Source: Streptomyces sp. YIM 121038
GTDB taxonomy: Bacteria; Actinomycetota; Actinomycetes; Streptomycetales; Streptomycetaceae
Direction of reading: 5' to 3'
Length of the DNA stretch: 64,000 nt
NCBI RefSeq assembly: GCF_006088715.1
Contig: NZ_CP030771.1
Coordinates: forward strand, 9,360,001 to 9,424,000
Part shown: positions 32,351 through 40,510 of the stretch, one piece after another
Position numbering within the stretch: position 1 is the first letter of the stretch
Layout: each line of letters starts with the position of its first letter
Made by a program: the position numbers and the translations under genes
The notes under the pieces: model-generated
What the model was told of the DNA's origin: nothing
What the model saw: the letters and a program-made list of their open reading frames with translations, nothing else
Databases searched by the model: none

Positions 32351-33214
32351 CGCCGGTTGCGGCACGACGGCGACCGGGCAGACGGAGTGGTGCAGGAGCG
32401 TGTGGGCGACCCGGCCGAGGTGCGGGCCGTGCCCTCGCCGGGCGCCGATGACGAGCAGGTCGGCGCGGGTCGAGGCGTCGAGGAGCACCAGGTGCGCGGC
32501 GCCTTCGACGACTTGCTCGAGCACCTCGACGGAGGGGCGGTCGGCCACGGCGTCGCGCACGGCCGAGGCGAGGCCGTCCGCCGCGCGCCGCTCGTGGCCG
32601 TCGGCGTGCTCCCCGGGCCCGTGACCGGCGGCGCCGGACCCGTGCAGCGGACGGCGCCACACCCGTACGGCCTCCAGGACGACGTGGCGCCGCTCGGCCT
32701 CGTCGACGGCGAACCGGACGGCCGCCGGGAGCCGCTGCTCGGGCACGCCGACCACGACGCGCTGCCGCGTCCCGGCCCTGGCCTGGTTGTCGTGACGGCC
32801 GCGGAGCACGATCACCGGGCAGCCGGCCTGAGCGGCGACGCCGAGGCTGACCGAACCGAGCAGCAGTTCCACGAGGCGGCCGCGCCCGCGCGAGGCCAGC
32901 ACCAGCGCCACGGCGTCGTGGGCCTCGCGCAGCAGCGCGGGGACCGGATCCCCGTCGCTGATCCGGACGGAGAGCTTGAGGTTCCCGTCGCGCCGGTGGG
33001 CCCGCCGCGCGGCGATGTCGACGACGCTGTCGGCCGGTTCCCCGGCCGACGGCCCGCCCCGTACGTCCGCGCGCGGGAGGTCGTCGCCCTCCCGTGACGC
33101 GGCGTGCACGAGGCGCAGCGGTACTCCGCGCACGGCGGCCTCGTCGGCGGCCCAGTCGACGGCGCGCAGGCTGTGCTCGGACCCGTCGATGCCTACGACG
33201 AGGGGGAGTTCCAT
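32348..33214 (-). CDS. Universal stress protein with two UspA domains
   Basis: A 288-residue tandem UspA protein. Domain 1 (residues 1-145) starts with LVVGIDGSEHSLRAVDWA and has the ATP-binding run LASRGRGRLVELLLGSVSLG. Domain 2 (about 150-288) starts VVVGVPEQRLPAAVRFA and has IGARRGHGPHLGRVAHTLLHHSVCPVAVV. The G-2x-G-9x-G(S/T) nucleotide motif is complete only in domain 1; domain 2 has a looser version. ATG at 33214 is preceded by GGTGAGGTGC. Such proteins answer starvation, redox or hypoxia signals in actinomycetes. It is divergent from the lipoprotein gene at 33525. Confidence 0.92.
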   Translation of the reverse strand: MELPLVVGIDGSEHSLRAVDWAADEAAVRGVPLRLVHAASREGDDLPRADVRGGPSAGEPADSVVDIAARRAHRRDGNLKLSVRISDGDPVPALLREAHDAVALVLASRGRGRLVELLLGSVSLGVAAQAGCPVIVLRGRHDNQARAGTRQRVVVGVPEQRLPAAVRFAVDEAERRHVVLEAVRVWRRPLHGSGAAGHGPGEHADGHERRAADGLASAVRDAVADRPSVEVLEQVVEGAAHLVLLDASTRADLLVIGARRGHGPHLGRVAHTLLHHSVCPVAVVPQPA

Positions 33215-33423
33215 GCACCTCACCTCTTCCGAGGACGCTCAGTGGCGCGTTCCTGTGGGCATCGAGCGGTGCGGAACGGGCTCCGGGGCGCTGACGGGAC
33301 GGTGCCCCACGGGGCCCCTTCTCGTGTCAGTGTCGCGTGTCATCCGCCGTCCGGACAGGGGGCGCAGGTCCCTGCGGTCGGGGGAGACATACGGTGTCAC
33401 GAGTCACGTCGCTCCACCAAGAT

Positions 33424-33524
33424 GCTCAGATTCCGTACGCCGGTCACGCACGGTGCTGCGGCCCGCGCGGCGCGGTGGGACGCTTTCGGCAGGCAGCGTA
33501 CCCACGGCTGTCCAGGGGGATGCG
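33424..33524 (+). repeat. Leader copy 1 shared with 47103-47209
   Basis: This 101-bp leader of the lipoprotein gene at 33525 is repeated upstream of its paralogue at 47210. The first 72 aligned bases of codon-phase sequence (33426-33497) show 64 identities; the later part differs by a 6-bp insertion in the other copy, and the last 17 bases before the start are nearly identical. Differences fall evenly over codon positions, so the conservation is at DNA or RNA level. The rest of the 310-bp gap (33215-33423) holds the promoter of the universal stress protein and no gene. Confidence 0.75.
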
Positions 33525-34049
33525 ATGCGGATGATGCGACGCCTCAGGGGTGCGGGCGCGGTGGGCCTCGTGGTGGCTCTCGTGGTCTGCGGCGCGGCGG
33601 GCTGCGGCGGTGGCGGCCGGACTCCGTCGGATCAGCGAGGTGGCACCGACGGACCGGCGTCCCCGCCCACCTCGGCGCGGTCCGGCGGTTCGAGCGCGGA
33701 GGCGCCCGGCGACCGAGGAGGCGGCACCGGCGATCACGGCGGAGTCGGGGACGCAGGGGGAGCGGGCGGTGGCGACGGCGGCGGCGAAGGCGGGGACGAC
33801 ATCCCGCCGGCCTCCGCGCCACCCGTCGCGCCCGGCGAAGGTGAGATCAGCGGTATCGGGGTGTACCCCGGCGAAGACATCGGCGGCGTCGACAGCAGCA
33901 GCCCCTCCGTCGACGGGACGGCGGGCAGCACCTCCAGCTCGCCGCCGCAGCCGTGCGGCGACTCCGGCGGCGGAGGCGGTTCGTGCGCCCCGTCGGCCGC
34001 ACCCGGGTCTTCCGCGATAGCGCCACCCACGGCGGGCGGGGAATCCTGA
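33525..34049 (+). CDS. Gly-rich lipoprotein, paralogue A
   Basis: A 174-residue lipoprotein. The arginine-rich start (RMMRRLRG), hydrophobic core (VGLVVALVVCG) and lipobox AAGC predict attachment at the membrane. The mature chain is disordered, rich in Gly, Ser, Thr, Pro and Asp. A conserved island, GDDIPPASAPPV followed by ISGIGVYPGEDIGG, is shared with the protein at 47210, as is a C-terminal pair of cysteines (QPCGD, SCAPS). Its function is unknown. ATG at 33525 has AGGGGG upstream; the identical placement in the paralogue supports this start. The next gene downstream encodes the Mrr-TerD fusion, 215 bp away. Confidence 0.75.
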   Translation: MRMMRRLRGAGAVGLVVALVVCGAAGCGGGGRTPSDQRGGTDGPASPPTSARSGGSSAEAPGDRGGGTGDHGGVGDAGGAGGGDGGGEGGDDIPPASAPPVAPGEGEISGIGVYPGEDIGGVDSSSPSVDGTAGSTSSSPPQPCGDSGGGGGSCAPSAAPGSSAIAPPTAGGES

Positions 34050-34264
34050 AGGGGGTTCCTGACGCCGGTTTTTGGGGCGGCGGGCATGCCCTCGTCGTGA
34101 TGTCGGGCCGCGGAGGCGGTCGGCCCGCGGACTGTGCCTCCGGCACGTTTGGAGATGGAGGTCGATTGCTGGATAGAGTTGTTCCCTCTTGATTCATCAC
34201 CGCTGGTCGAGGGGGCGATCGGCGGTCGGTGGACGACTGACGTCCTGGGGAGGGCTTGCCGCGC

Positions 34265-36313
34265 ATGAGTCGTCGCTCTAGTGGTCTGGTCGGTGTCTGG
34301 GCCGAGGCGCAGCGCCAGCAACAGCGCCAGAGGGAAGCCGAAGCCAGGCTGCGGAGGGAGCGGGAGCGGGAGGCTCGTGCCCAGCAGCGCCAGCAGGCCC
34401 GCGACTACCGGGAGTACCGCCAGGCGGAGGCCAGGCGGCGGACCGAGGAACTGGACTCCGAAGTCGATGCGCTTCAGGGCCTGTTGGCGTCGGGGTGTCG
34501 CGGCCCCGCCTTCAGGGCGGCCATGCTCCTGCGGGCCGAGGAGGTCGAGCCGTTCTCGCCGGGGCACCTGGCCGTGCCGGTCACCATGCCGGACCCGAAC
34601 CAGTACCAGGCCCAGGGCGGTTGGACGGCCGGCCGCCGCGCACAGGCACAGGCCGAGGCGCGGGCCAGGTTCGAACACGACTGGCAGGCCGCGCAGGCGG
34701 CGGAGACCCGGCGGCAGCAACAACTCGCCGCACTCCACCACCAGTACGCGCAGTGGGCCGAGAGCCAGCTCGCGGAGGTGCGCGGCTACAACGCGAGCAT
34801 CGCCGAGGTGTCCGCGGGAGTGCGGCGCGGCGACCCCGAGTCCGTGGTGGAGTACTTCTCCGCCGCCCTCTACGCCTCCACCGCCTGGCCCGAGAGCTTC
34901 CCGCGCCGGATCTCCGCGGCCTACGATCCGGCGGCACGACAGCTGGTCCTCGACTGGGAGCTCCCGGGCTTCGACGTCGTCCCCGAGACGAAGTCCGTGC
35001 GGTACATGGTCACCGCCGACGAGGAGAAGGAGACACCGCGCCCGGTCAGCCAGCGCCGGTCCCTGTACCGCGACGTCCTCGCGCAGTGCCTGCTGCTCGT
35101 CCTGCACGACCTCTTCGCCGCGGACGAGCACGGAGCCCTCGAGTCGGTGGCGCTGAACGGATTCGTGGACGACCACGACCCGGCGACGGGCAGGCAGACG
35201 CAGATCTTCCTGGCCACCGTGATGGCGCCGCGCTCCACGTTCACGCAGATGCATCTGGAGCAGGTGGACGCGGTGAGCTGCCTGGCCGACGGGCTCAGGG
35301 GCCAGCTGACGGCACGGCCCGACCAACTGGTGCCCGTGCGCCTCGGGCGCAGGCCCGACGACGTGGGCAACCACGTCGTGACCCACGGCGGTGCCGGTGA
35401 CGAACCGGATCTGTACGACATGGATCCGATCGTGTTCGAGTCGCTCGTCGCGGACCTCTTCCGCGCCATGGGCATGCAGGCCGTGATGACGCAGCGCTCG
35501 AACGACGGCGGGGTGGACGTCGACGCCCTGGACCCCGCCCCGATCCGCGGCGGCAAGATCGTCGTACAGGTGAAGCGCTACCGCAACACCGTGCCGCCCA
35601 CGGCGGTGCGCGACCTGTACGGCACGGTCCAGGACCAGGGCGCCAACAAGGGCGTGCTGGTCACCACGTCGGGATTCGGTCCCGGCTCCCACACCTTCGC
35701 CAACGGCAAGCCCCTTGAGCTGATATCGGGCAGCGAGCTCGTCGACCTGCTGCACCGGCACGGACTGCACGGCCGCCTCGGCGAGCGCACCGCGCCCGCA
35801 CCGGCTCCGGCCCCCGCGCCGCAGCCGGAGGACCACAACGTCCTGGGCATGTCCTGGTCCGGCGCCGTGGCCCTCGACGTGTGCGCGCTCGTCTGCTCGG
35901 GCCACCGCGTCCTCAGCGACGACCACTTCGTGTTCTTCAACAACCCCCGGACGCCGGACGGGGCGGTCCGCGCCCACCCCGCCACGCCGCCCGACAAGGC
36001 CGCCCTCCGCGTCTCCTTCGAAGCGCTGCCCGAAGCGGCGGACCGGCTGGCCCTCGTGGCCGCGATCGACCCCGAGACCAATCCCGACGCGGACCTCTCG
36101 GGCTTCACGGACGCCCGCATCCGCCTGCTGGATCCCGCCCTGACCGAACTCGGGCAGCTCGAGGTCTCCGACGGCCGCGCGGGCGAGACGGCCCTGGTCC
36201 TGGGGTCCTTCCGCCGCCGGGCGAGCGGCGACTGGGACTTCGTCGTGGGAGGCAAGGGATACCCGGGCGGCCTGGAACAGCTGCTGCCGGACTTCGGGAT
36301 CGCCGTGGAGTAG
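34265..36313 (+). CDS. Mrr-type restriction endonuclease fused to a TerD domain
   Basis: A 682-residue three-part protein. Residues 1-180 are a long charged coiled coil (RQQQRQREAEARLRREREREA). A middle region of unknown fold follows (about 185-375). A PD-(D/E)xK nuclease of the Mrr family spans about 383-500, with FESLVADLFRAMGM (Glu392), NDGGVDVDAL (Asp418) and KIVVQVKRYR (Gln435, Lys437); the catalytic residues are intact. After a proline-alanine linker (507-521), a TerD domain fills 525-682, with SDDHFVFFNNPRTPDGAV and GGKGYPGGLEQLLPDFG. TerD binds calcium and belongs to tellurite/phage-response systems. The ATG has GGGGAGGG ten bases upstream. It should be a DNA-targeting effector under stress-signal control. 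The TTG nine bases upstream is too close to the ribosome site. Confidence 0.9.
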   Translation: MSRRSSGLVGVWAEAQRQQQRQREAEARLRREREREARAQQRQQARDYREYRQAEARRRTEELDSEVDALQGLLASGCRGPAFRAAMLLRAEEVEPFSPGHLAVPVTMPDPNQYQAQGGWTAGRRAQAQAEARARFEHDWQAAQAAETRRQQQLAALHHQYAQWAESQLAEVRGYNASIAEVSAGVRRGDPESVVEYFSAALYASTAWPESFPRRISAAYDPAARQLVLDWELPGFDVVPETKSVRYMVTADEEKETPRPVSQRRSLYRDVLAQCLLLVLHDLFAADEHGALESVALNGFVDDHDPATGRQTQIFLATVMAPRSTFTQMHLEQVDAVSCLADGLRGQLTARPDQLVPVRLGRRPDDVGNHVVTHGGAGDEPDLYDMDPIVFESLVADLFRAMGMQAVMTQRSNDGGVDVDALDPAPIRGGKIVVQVKRYRNTVPPTAVRDLYGTVQDQGANKGVLVTTSGFGPGSHTFANGKPLELISGSELVDLLHRHGLHGRLGERTAPAPAPAPAPQPEDHNVLGMSWSGAVALDVCALVCSGHRVLSDDHFVFFNNPRTPDGAVRAHPATPPDKAALRVSFEALPEAADRLALVAAIDPETNPDADLSGFTDARIRLLDPALTELGQLEVSDGRAGETALVLGSFRRRASGDWDFVVGGKGYPGGLEQLLPDFGIAVE

Positions 36314-36504
36314 GGCTGCCGCGACGGCCCGCCCGCGTCCGGAAGCCGCCGCTCGGGGCATGATCGAGGCGGCGGCATCCGGCCGCGCACCACCAGACGC
36401 GCCGGGTCTCACGCGGTGCCGACAGGTCCGTCCCATAACCTCGTGCGGGGAGACGTTCGTGCAGGGAGACGTCAGCTCCCACGTGTCACCCCTGGGAGGA
36501 GGCG

Positions 36505-37347
36505 ATGGTGCTCGGAAGGGGCATGCGGTTGCTCGTGGGCGCCCTGGTCGTGGCCTGCCTGGTGCTCATCGGCCCCAGTACGCCGAGCGGTGCCGTCTTC
36601 GGCGGGTCCCAGCCCGTCGAAGCCGTCCGGGACGTCGTGCCGAACCGGGTCATGACCTGGAACATCTGCAACCCCTGCGGCGAGCAGAACAACGTCGGCC
36701 GGGCAGCGGAGATCGCCGCCCACGCGCCCCAGGTCATCGGCATGCAAGAGGCGTGCGTACGGGACGTCGAGAGGATCCGCGACTATCTGGAGGACCTCCA
36801 CGGGCTCGTCTACCACGTCGAGTACGGTTCGGTGCTCCGCAAGCGCGGCCGCTGCGGGGGATGGCCGTGGAGCCCGGGGGCCTTCGGCCAGGCCATCCTC
36901 TCCGCGGCACCGATGACGGACCGCGTGAACGTGGAGTACCCCGACGGCGGCTCCGAGGACCGCGGCTACATGGCCGTCACCACCCAGGTGGGCGGCGAGT
37001 CCGTCCGGGTCTTCAACACGCACCTCGCCCAGCGCAGCCAGGAAGCGGTCCGGGCGGACCAGGCCGGTGTGCTCGCCACGGAGGTGGCCCGGCACGACCG
37101 CGCGATCGTCCTCGGTGACTTCAACGCCGTGCCGGGCGCTCCCGAGCTCCACCGGATGTGGGCACTGGCCACGGACACGGATCCCCAGTGCCACCCCTCG
37201 CTGGTCGGCGCCTGCAAGCCGACCACGGACTGGAACCTCAAGTTCGACTACGTCTTCCTCCGGGGCATCGCCCCGCTCGCACATCGTGTGCACCCCAGTG
37301 CGTACTCCGACCACCACCTGGTGCAGAGCGACCTGGACCTGACCTAG
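36505..37347 (+). CDS. Secreted endonuclease/exonuclease/phosphatase (EEP) family protein
   Basis: A 280-residue exported enzyme. Residues 1-30 form a signal peptide (MRLLVGALVVACLVLIG...SGA). The EEP fold is shown by VMTWNICNPC (Asn ligand), VIGMQEACVRD (Glu metal ligand), VFNTHLAQRS, AIVLGDFNAVPGAP (catalytic DxN), KFDYVFL and the terminal SDHHLVQSD (Asp-His pair). All catalytic residues are present, so it is probably an active nuclease or phosphodiesterase outside the cell. The ATG follows GGGAGGAGGCG. It lies 191 bp after the Mrr-TerD gene on the same strand and 209 bp before the next. Confidence 0.88.
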   Translation: MVLGRGMRLLVGALVVACLVLIGPSTPSGAVFGGSQPVEAVRDVVPNRVMTWNICNPCGEQNNVGRAAEIAAHAPQVIGMQEACVRDVERIRDYLEDLHGLVYHVEYGSVLRKRGRCGGWPWSPGAFGQAILSAAPMTDRVNVEYPDGGSEDRGYMAVTTQVGGESVRVFNTHLAQRSQEAVRADQAGVLATEVARHDRAIVLGDFNAVPGAPELHRMWALATDTDPQCHPSLVGACKPTTDWNLKFDYVFLRGIAPLAHRVHPSAYSDHHLVQSDLDLT

Positions 37348-37555
37348 CGCCCCGGGCCGCGGCCGTGCGTCGGGGGCGCGTGGCAGAGGACGGCATGAGC
37401 GGGGCGTGCGCCGGTAGTGCGCTGCCCTGCTGAGTGTGCGGTCGCACCACGCTGCGCCCCCCTGGCCGGAAACGGCTGAGGGCCGGTCGTTCGTCTCAGG
37501 AGTGGGAGCCGAGGGGGCGCGGCCGGGGGCCGTGCGGGCGTGGGGGGACACGGCC

Positions 37556-39898
37556 ATGAAGCGGACGGGACGAGTACGGAACTGGCGACTATGGGGGGCG
37601 CTCCTGGGAGCGGTGCTCCTCGTCGTCACAGCGGCGATGCCCTGCGTGGCCCTGGTGGGCGGCGATACGGACCGGGCCGTGGCCGCCACCGGGACGGATC
37701 CCACTCCGGGGCCCTCCGGCACGGCCGCGTCCCCCTCGGGGCCGCAGCCCGATCCACAGCCCACGGACACCGAGTCCGGCGACCCGGAGCCACCGCCCGA
37801 TCCCGTGGACCCGACCCTGGGCCCGCAGGGCGAACAGGTGCCGCAGGGCGGGTCGTTCACGGCGACGGGCAGCGACTTCGACTGCTCCGACGGGGAAGGC
37901 CTCGCGGGCCCGCTGACGTTCACCGTGCAGGGACGGACGCCGGTGAGCGTGACGGTCGACGACAGCGGAGGATTCGCACAGCAGGTCTCCGTGCCGACGG
38001 ACGCCGCCCCGGGACAGTACGAGATGACGGCGTTCTGCTCGGCCGTGGCCGACGGACCCACCGCCGAAGCCGTGTTCACTGTCGTGGCGGCGGCCCGGCC
38101 CGACCCGCGGCTCTCCCTGTCGTCCGACGCCGGAGAACCGGGCGACCACCTGACCGTCAGGGGTACGGGCTTCCTGTGTGACGCGGGAGCCGGGGTGGAC
38201 GTCCTGTGGGACGGGCAGTCCGTCGCGGGCGGCACGCCCTCCGGGAGCGGAGGCTTCGCCGTCCCGTTCCACGTCCCGGCCTCCGCCGCGGAAGGGGGCC
38301 ACGAGGTGACCGCGACCTGTCGCACCCCGCAAGACGTCCGGGCCTCGGCGACCTACAGGGTGAACCGACCGGTCGCCACACCCTCGGAGGACCCGCGGGA
38401 GGTCACGATCCACATGTCCGACTACCCGGCCGCCTGCGTCAAAGGGGCCATCGTCATCGGCGGCCGCCGACTGGACACCTGGCTGGACTCCGACTCGACC
38501 GAGGGCACGGCCGAGCGGGGCCGTTGGGAACTGATCGACCTCCACGCCCGGATCCCCGCTGCCATGACGGGCCGCCGGGACGTGAGCCTCGACTGCCCGG
38601 GACGGGAGCGGGAGAAGGCCGGAGAGATCACCCTTCCCGCACGGGACCCGCTGACGCTCTTCCAACTGCCCCTGGGATCCACCCGCTTCCCCGAAGGGAA
38701 GACAGGGCCGATCACGCCGACGCCGTCGAACAGCCCCACGCGCACGCCGGGCGGCGGCTCGGGCACGCCGGACGAGGACAAGGGCCATGACCACCCCGGT
38801 GGCTCGGGTTCCCCGCACGACCACGACAAGAAGGACCCGAAGGGCGAGGACGGGCACGGCTCGACCAGCAAGGATCCGGACCTCGGGCTCGTCGGCGCCC
38901 TGCGCACCCCGGCCGACGTCTCCTGGGCCCTGAAGGACCTGGCCGGATCGGTCGGCATGGCCGCCTGGTTCCTGGTGGTGGTCCTCCTGCTGGAGAGGGC
39001 CTTCCCCTCCCAGCTGGCCGACAACGCGCTGGGCCGCTGGTGGCTCCGCCGCCAGGAGCAGCGGCGGGCCCGGCCGCCGCGACTGCCCGGGTGGCTCAGG
39101 GCGTGCGGCTTCGCGCTCCTCGGCGGCTCCCTGGCCGTCTGGGCCGACACGGACACCACGGTGAGTCCGTCGACCGCGATCAAGATCGCCGGTGCGGCCG
39201 TGGGCATGCTGGTCATCCTGGTGGCCTACGAGAAGACCAAGGACTCCCTCCAGCACCCGCGCAGGGACGGCATCCGCTCCGAGCTGCGGGTGGTCCCCGC
39301 GGGCCTGCTGCTCGCGGGCCTGATGACGGCGATGTCCCGCTTCCTGGAGTTCCCGGTCCCCTACGTCTACGGCCTGGTCGCGGTCTATATGGCCCTCAGG
39401 TCGCCCCGCCGAAGGCCCGACGACCCCGACGACGGCCTGCCCAAGGGACAGGCGATCCTGATCGGCGGGATCTGCGTACTGTTCGCCGTGGTCCTCATCT
39501 GGGTCCTCGGCGCCCCCTTGCTGGAAGCCGCGCAGAAGGAGCACGCCGGGCCCGGAAGCATCCGGTACGTGCTCGCCTACGCCGTGGGGCTCGCGGTCGT
39601 CGCCGGCATAGAGGTCGTGGTGTTCGGTCTGCTCCCGCTGTCCGGCATGGACGGGCGCAGCCTGAAGGAATGGAGCAAGCCCGCCTGGTACGCCCTCTAT
39701 TTGGTCGGCCTGACCTTCTTCTTCCACGTGCTGCTGCACAGCCTGCACCCGGGGGTGGGCAGCGAGCTGGCCGTCGACGGGGACCTGCGCTGGTGGACGC
39801 TCGGCATAGCCACCGCCCTGTTCCTGGCCTTCGGGGCCGTCTCCACGGCCTTGCGGTGGTACGTGGGGCGTGTCGAGCGGCGGCCCCGGACGGCCTGA
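37556..39898 (+). CDS. FGLLP-motif polytopic membrane protein with Ig-like extracellular repeats
   Basis: A 780-residue protein. An N-terminal membrane or signal segment (LWGALLGAVLLVVTAAMPCVALVGG) is followed by a Pro/Thr-rich spacer. Two Ig/IPT-like repeats lie at about 90-265, each with GxxFxC (FTATGSDFDCSD, LTVRGTGFLCDAG), followed by a third, less clear domain. A His/Asp/Lys-rich linker comes at about 430-475, then a C-terminal region with about seven membrane segments. Within it stands VVVFGLLPLSGMDG, the FGLLP motif used, as I recall, to name a streptomycete membrane family. The G-MDG-x-x-L neighbourhood looks like a conserved membrane-embedded site. Function unknown; it may couple an extracellular sensor to a membrane activity. 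The ATG has GGGGGGA upstream. Confidence 0.8.
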   Translation: MKRTGRVRNWRLWGALLGAVLLVVTAAMPCVALVGGDTDRAVAATGTDPTPGPSGTAASPSGPQPDPQPTDTESGDPEPPPDPVDPTLGPQGEQVPQGGSFTATGSDFDCSDGEGLAGPLTFTVQGRTPVSVTVDDSGGFAQQVSVPTDAAPGQYEMTAFCSAVADGPTAEAVFTVVAAARPDPRLSLSSDAGEPGDHLTVRGTGFLCDAGAGVDVLWDGQSVAGGTPSGSGGFAVPFHVPASAAEGGHEVTATCRTPQDVRASATYRVNRPVATPSEDPREVTIHMSDYPAACVKGAIVIGGRRLDTWLDSDSTEGTAERGRWELIDLHARIPAAMTGRRDVSLDCPGREREKAGEITLPARDPLTLFQLPLGSTRFPEGKTGPITPTPSNSPTRTPGGGSGTPDEDKGHDHPGGSGSPHDHDKKDPKGEDGHGSTSKDPDLGLVGALRTPADVSWALKDLAGSVGMAAWFLVVVLLLERAFPSQLADNALGRWWLRRQEQRRARPPRLPGWLRACGFALLGGSLAVWADTDTTVSPSTAIKIAGAAVGMLVILVAYEKTKDSLQHPRRDGIRSELRVVPAGLLLAGLMTAMSRFLEFPVPYVYGLVAVYMALRSPRRRPDDPDDGLPKGQAILIGGICVLFAVVLIWVLGAPLLEAAQKEHAGPGSIRYVLAYAVGLAVVAGIEVVVFGLLPLSGMDGRSLKEWSKPAWYALYLVGLTFFFHVLLHSLHPGVGSELAVDGDLRWWTLGIATALFLAFGAVSTALRWYVGRVERRPRTA

Positions 39899-39905
39899 CG
39901 CCGAT

Positions 39906-39938
39906 GGCGCCCGGCGGGCCCGCGGCCCGCCGGGCGCC
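39906..39938 (+). terminator. Terminator hairpin after the FGLLP membrane protein gene
   Basis: A perfect 14-bp stem, GGCGCCCGGCGGGC with its complement, encloses a five-base loop beginning seven bases after the stop. It ends 19 bases before the RNA-ligase-like start, supporting separate transcripts. Confidence 0.85.
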
Positions 39939-39957
39939 CATGCGACCATGGCGTGTC

Positions 39958-40506
39958 ATGACCACAGACGGGGGCCCCACCGAAGGCGAGCACGGGGCGG
40001 GCGGTTGGCCCGACACGGCCGGTGACACGGCGCTCACCATCAAGGTTCCCCAGGCCGATCCGCTGGTCCGGGCCGGGTTCCCCGCCCATGTGACCGTGCT
40101 CTACCCGTTCCTGCACGAGAGCCGCATCGACGCGCCGCTCCAGCGGGAACTCTCCGCGCTCTTCGCCGGGCACGACGCCTTCACCCTGACGTTCGCCGAG
40201 TTCGGCCGCTATCCGGGAGTGCTCTATCTGGAGCCGTGGCCGCGCGACCCGGTCCAGGCACTCACCAAGGACCTCACCCAGCGGTGGCCCGAAGCGGTCC
40301 CCTACCGGGGGATCTTCGGCACCGGACTCGACCCGCACCTGACGATCGCCACCAGCGAGGCGCCTGCCGCGCAAGAGGCCGCGTACGACGAGCTGGAGCG
40401 CGAACTCGCCCCCGCGCTGCCGCTGGTCTGCCCCGTACGCGCGGTCGAGCTCATCGCGTGGGACGGCGTGCGGTGGCAGGGCCGGGCCCGGTACCGGCTG
40501 GGGTGA
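39958..40506 (+). CDS. 2H phosphoesterase (2'-5' RNA ligase family)
   Basis: A 182-residue protein with two HxTx motifs, HVTVLYPF (about residue 43) and HLTIAT (about residue 125), the two histidines that define the 2H superfamily. Members cleave or form 2'-5' or cyclic phosphodiester bonds in RNA and small molecules; the physiological substrate in bacteria is generally unknown. ATG at 39958 was chosen because an earlier in-frame ATG at 39940 touches the terminator hairpin. It is convergent with topoisomerase IB, with only four bases between the stops. Confidence 0.85.
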   Translation: MTTDGGPTEGEHGAGGWPDTAGDTALTIKVPQADPLVRAGFPAHVTVLYPFLHESRIDAPLQRELSALFAGHDAFTLTFAEFGRYPGVLYLEPWPRDPVQALTKDLTQRWPEAVPYRGIFGTGLDPHLTIATSEAPAAQEAAYDELERELAPALPLVCPVRAVELIAWDGVRWQGRARYRLG

Positions 40507-40510
40507 CGGC

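Noticed and set aside
33734..36436. Minus-strand 900-codon open frame opposite Mrr-TerD
   Set aside because: The sense strand has complete nuclease and TerD domains, while the antisense translation has no recognisable motif.
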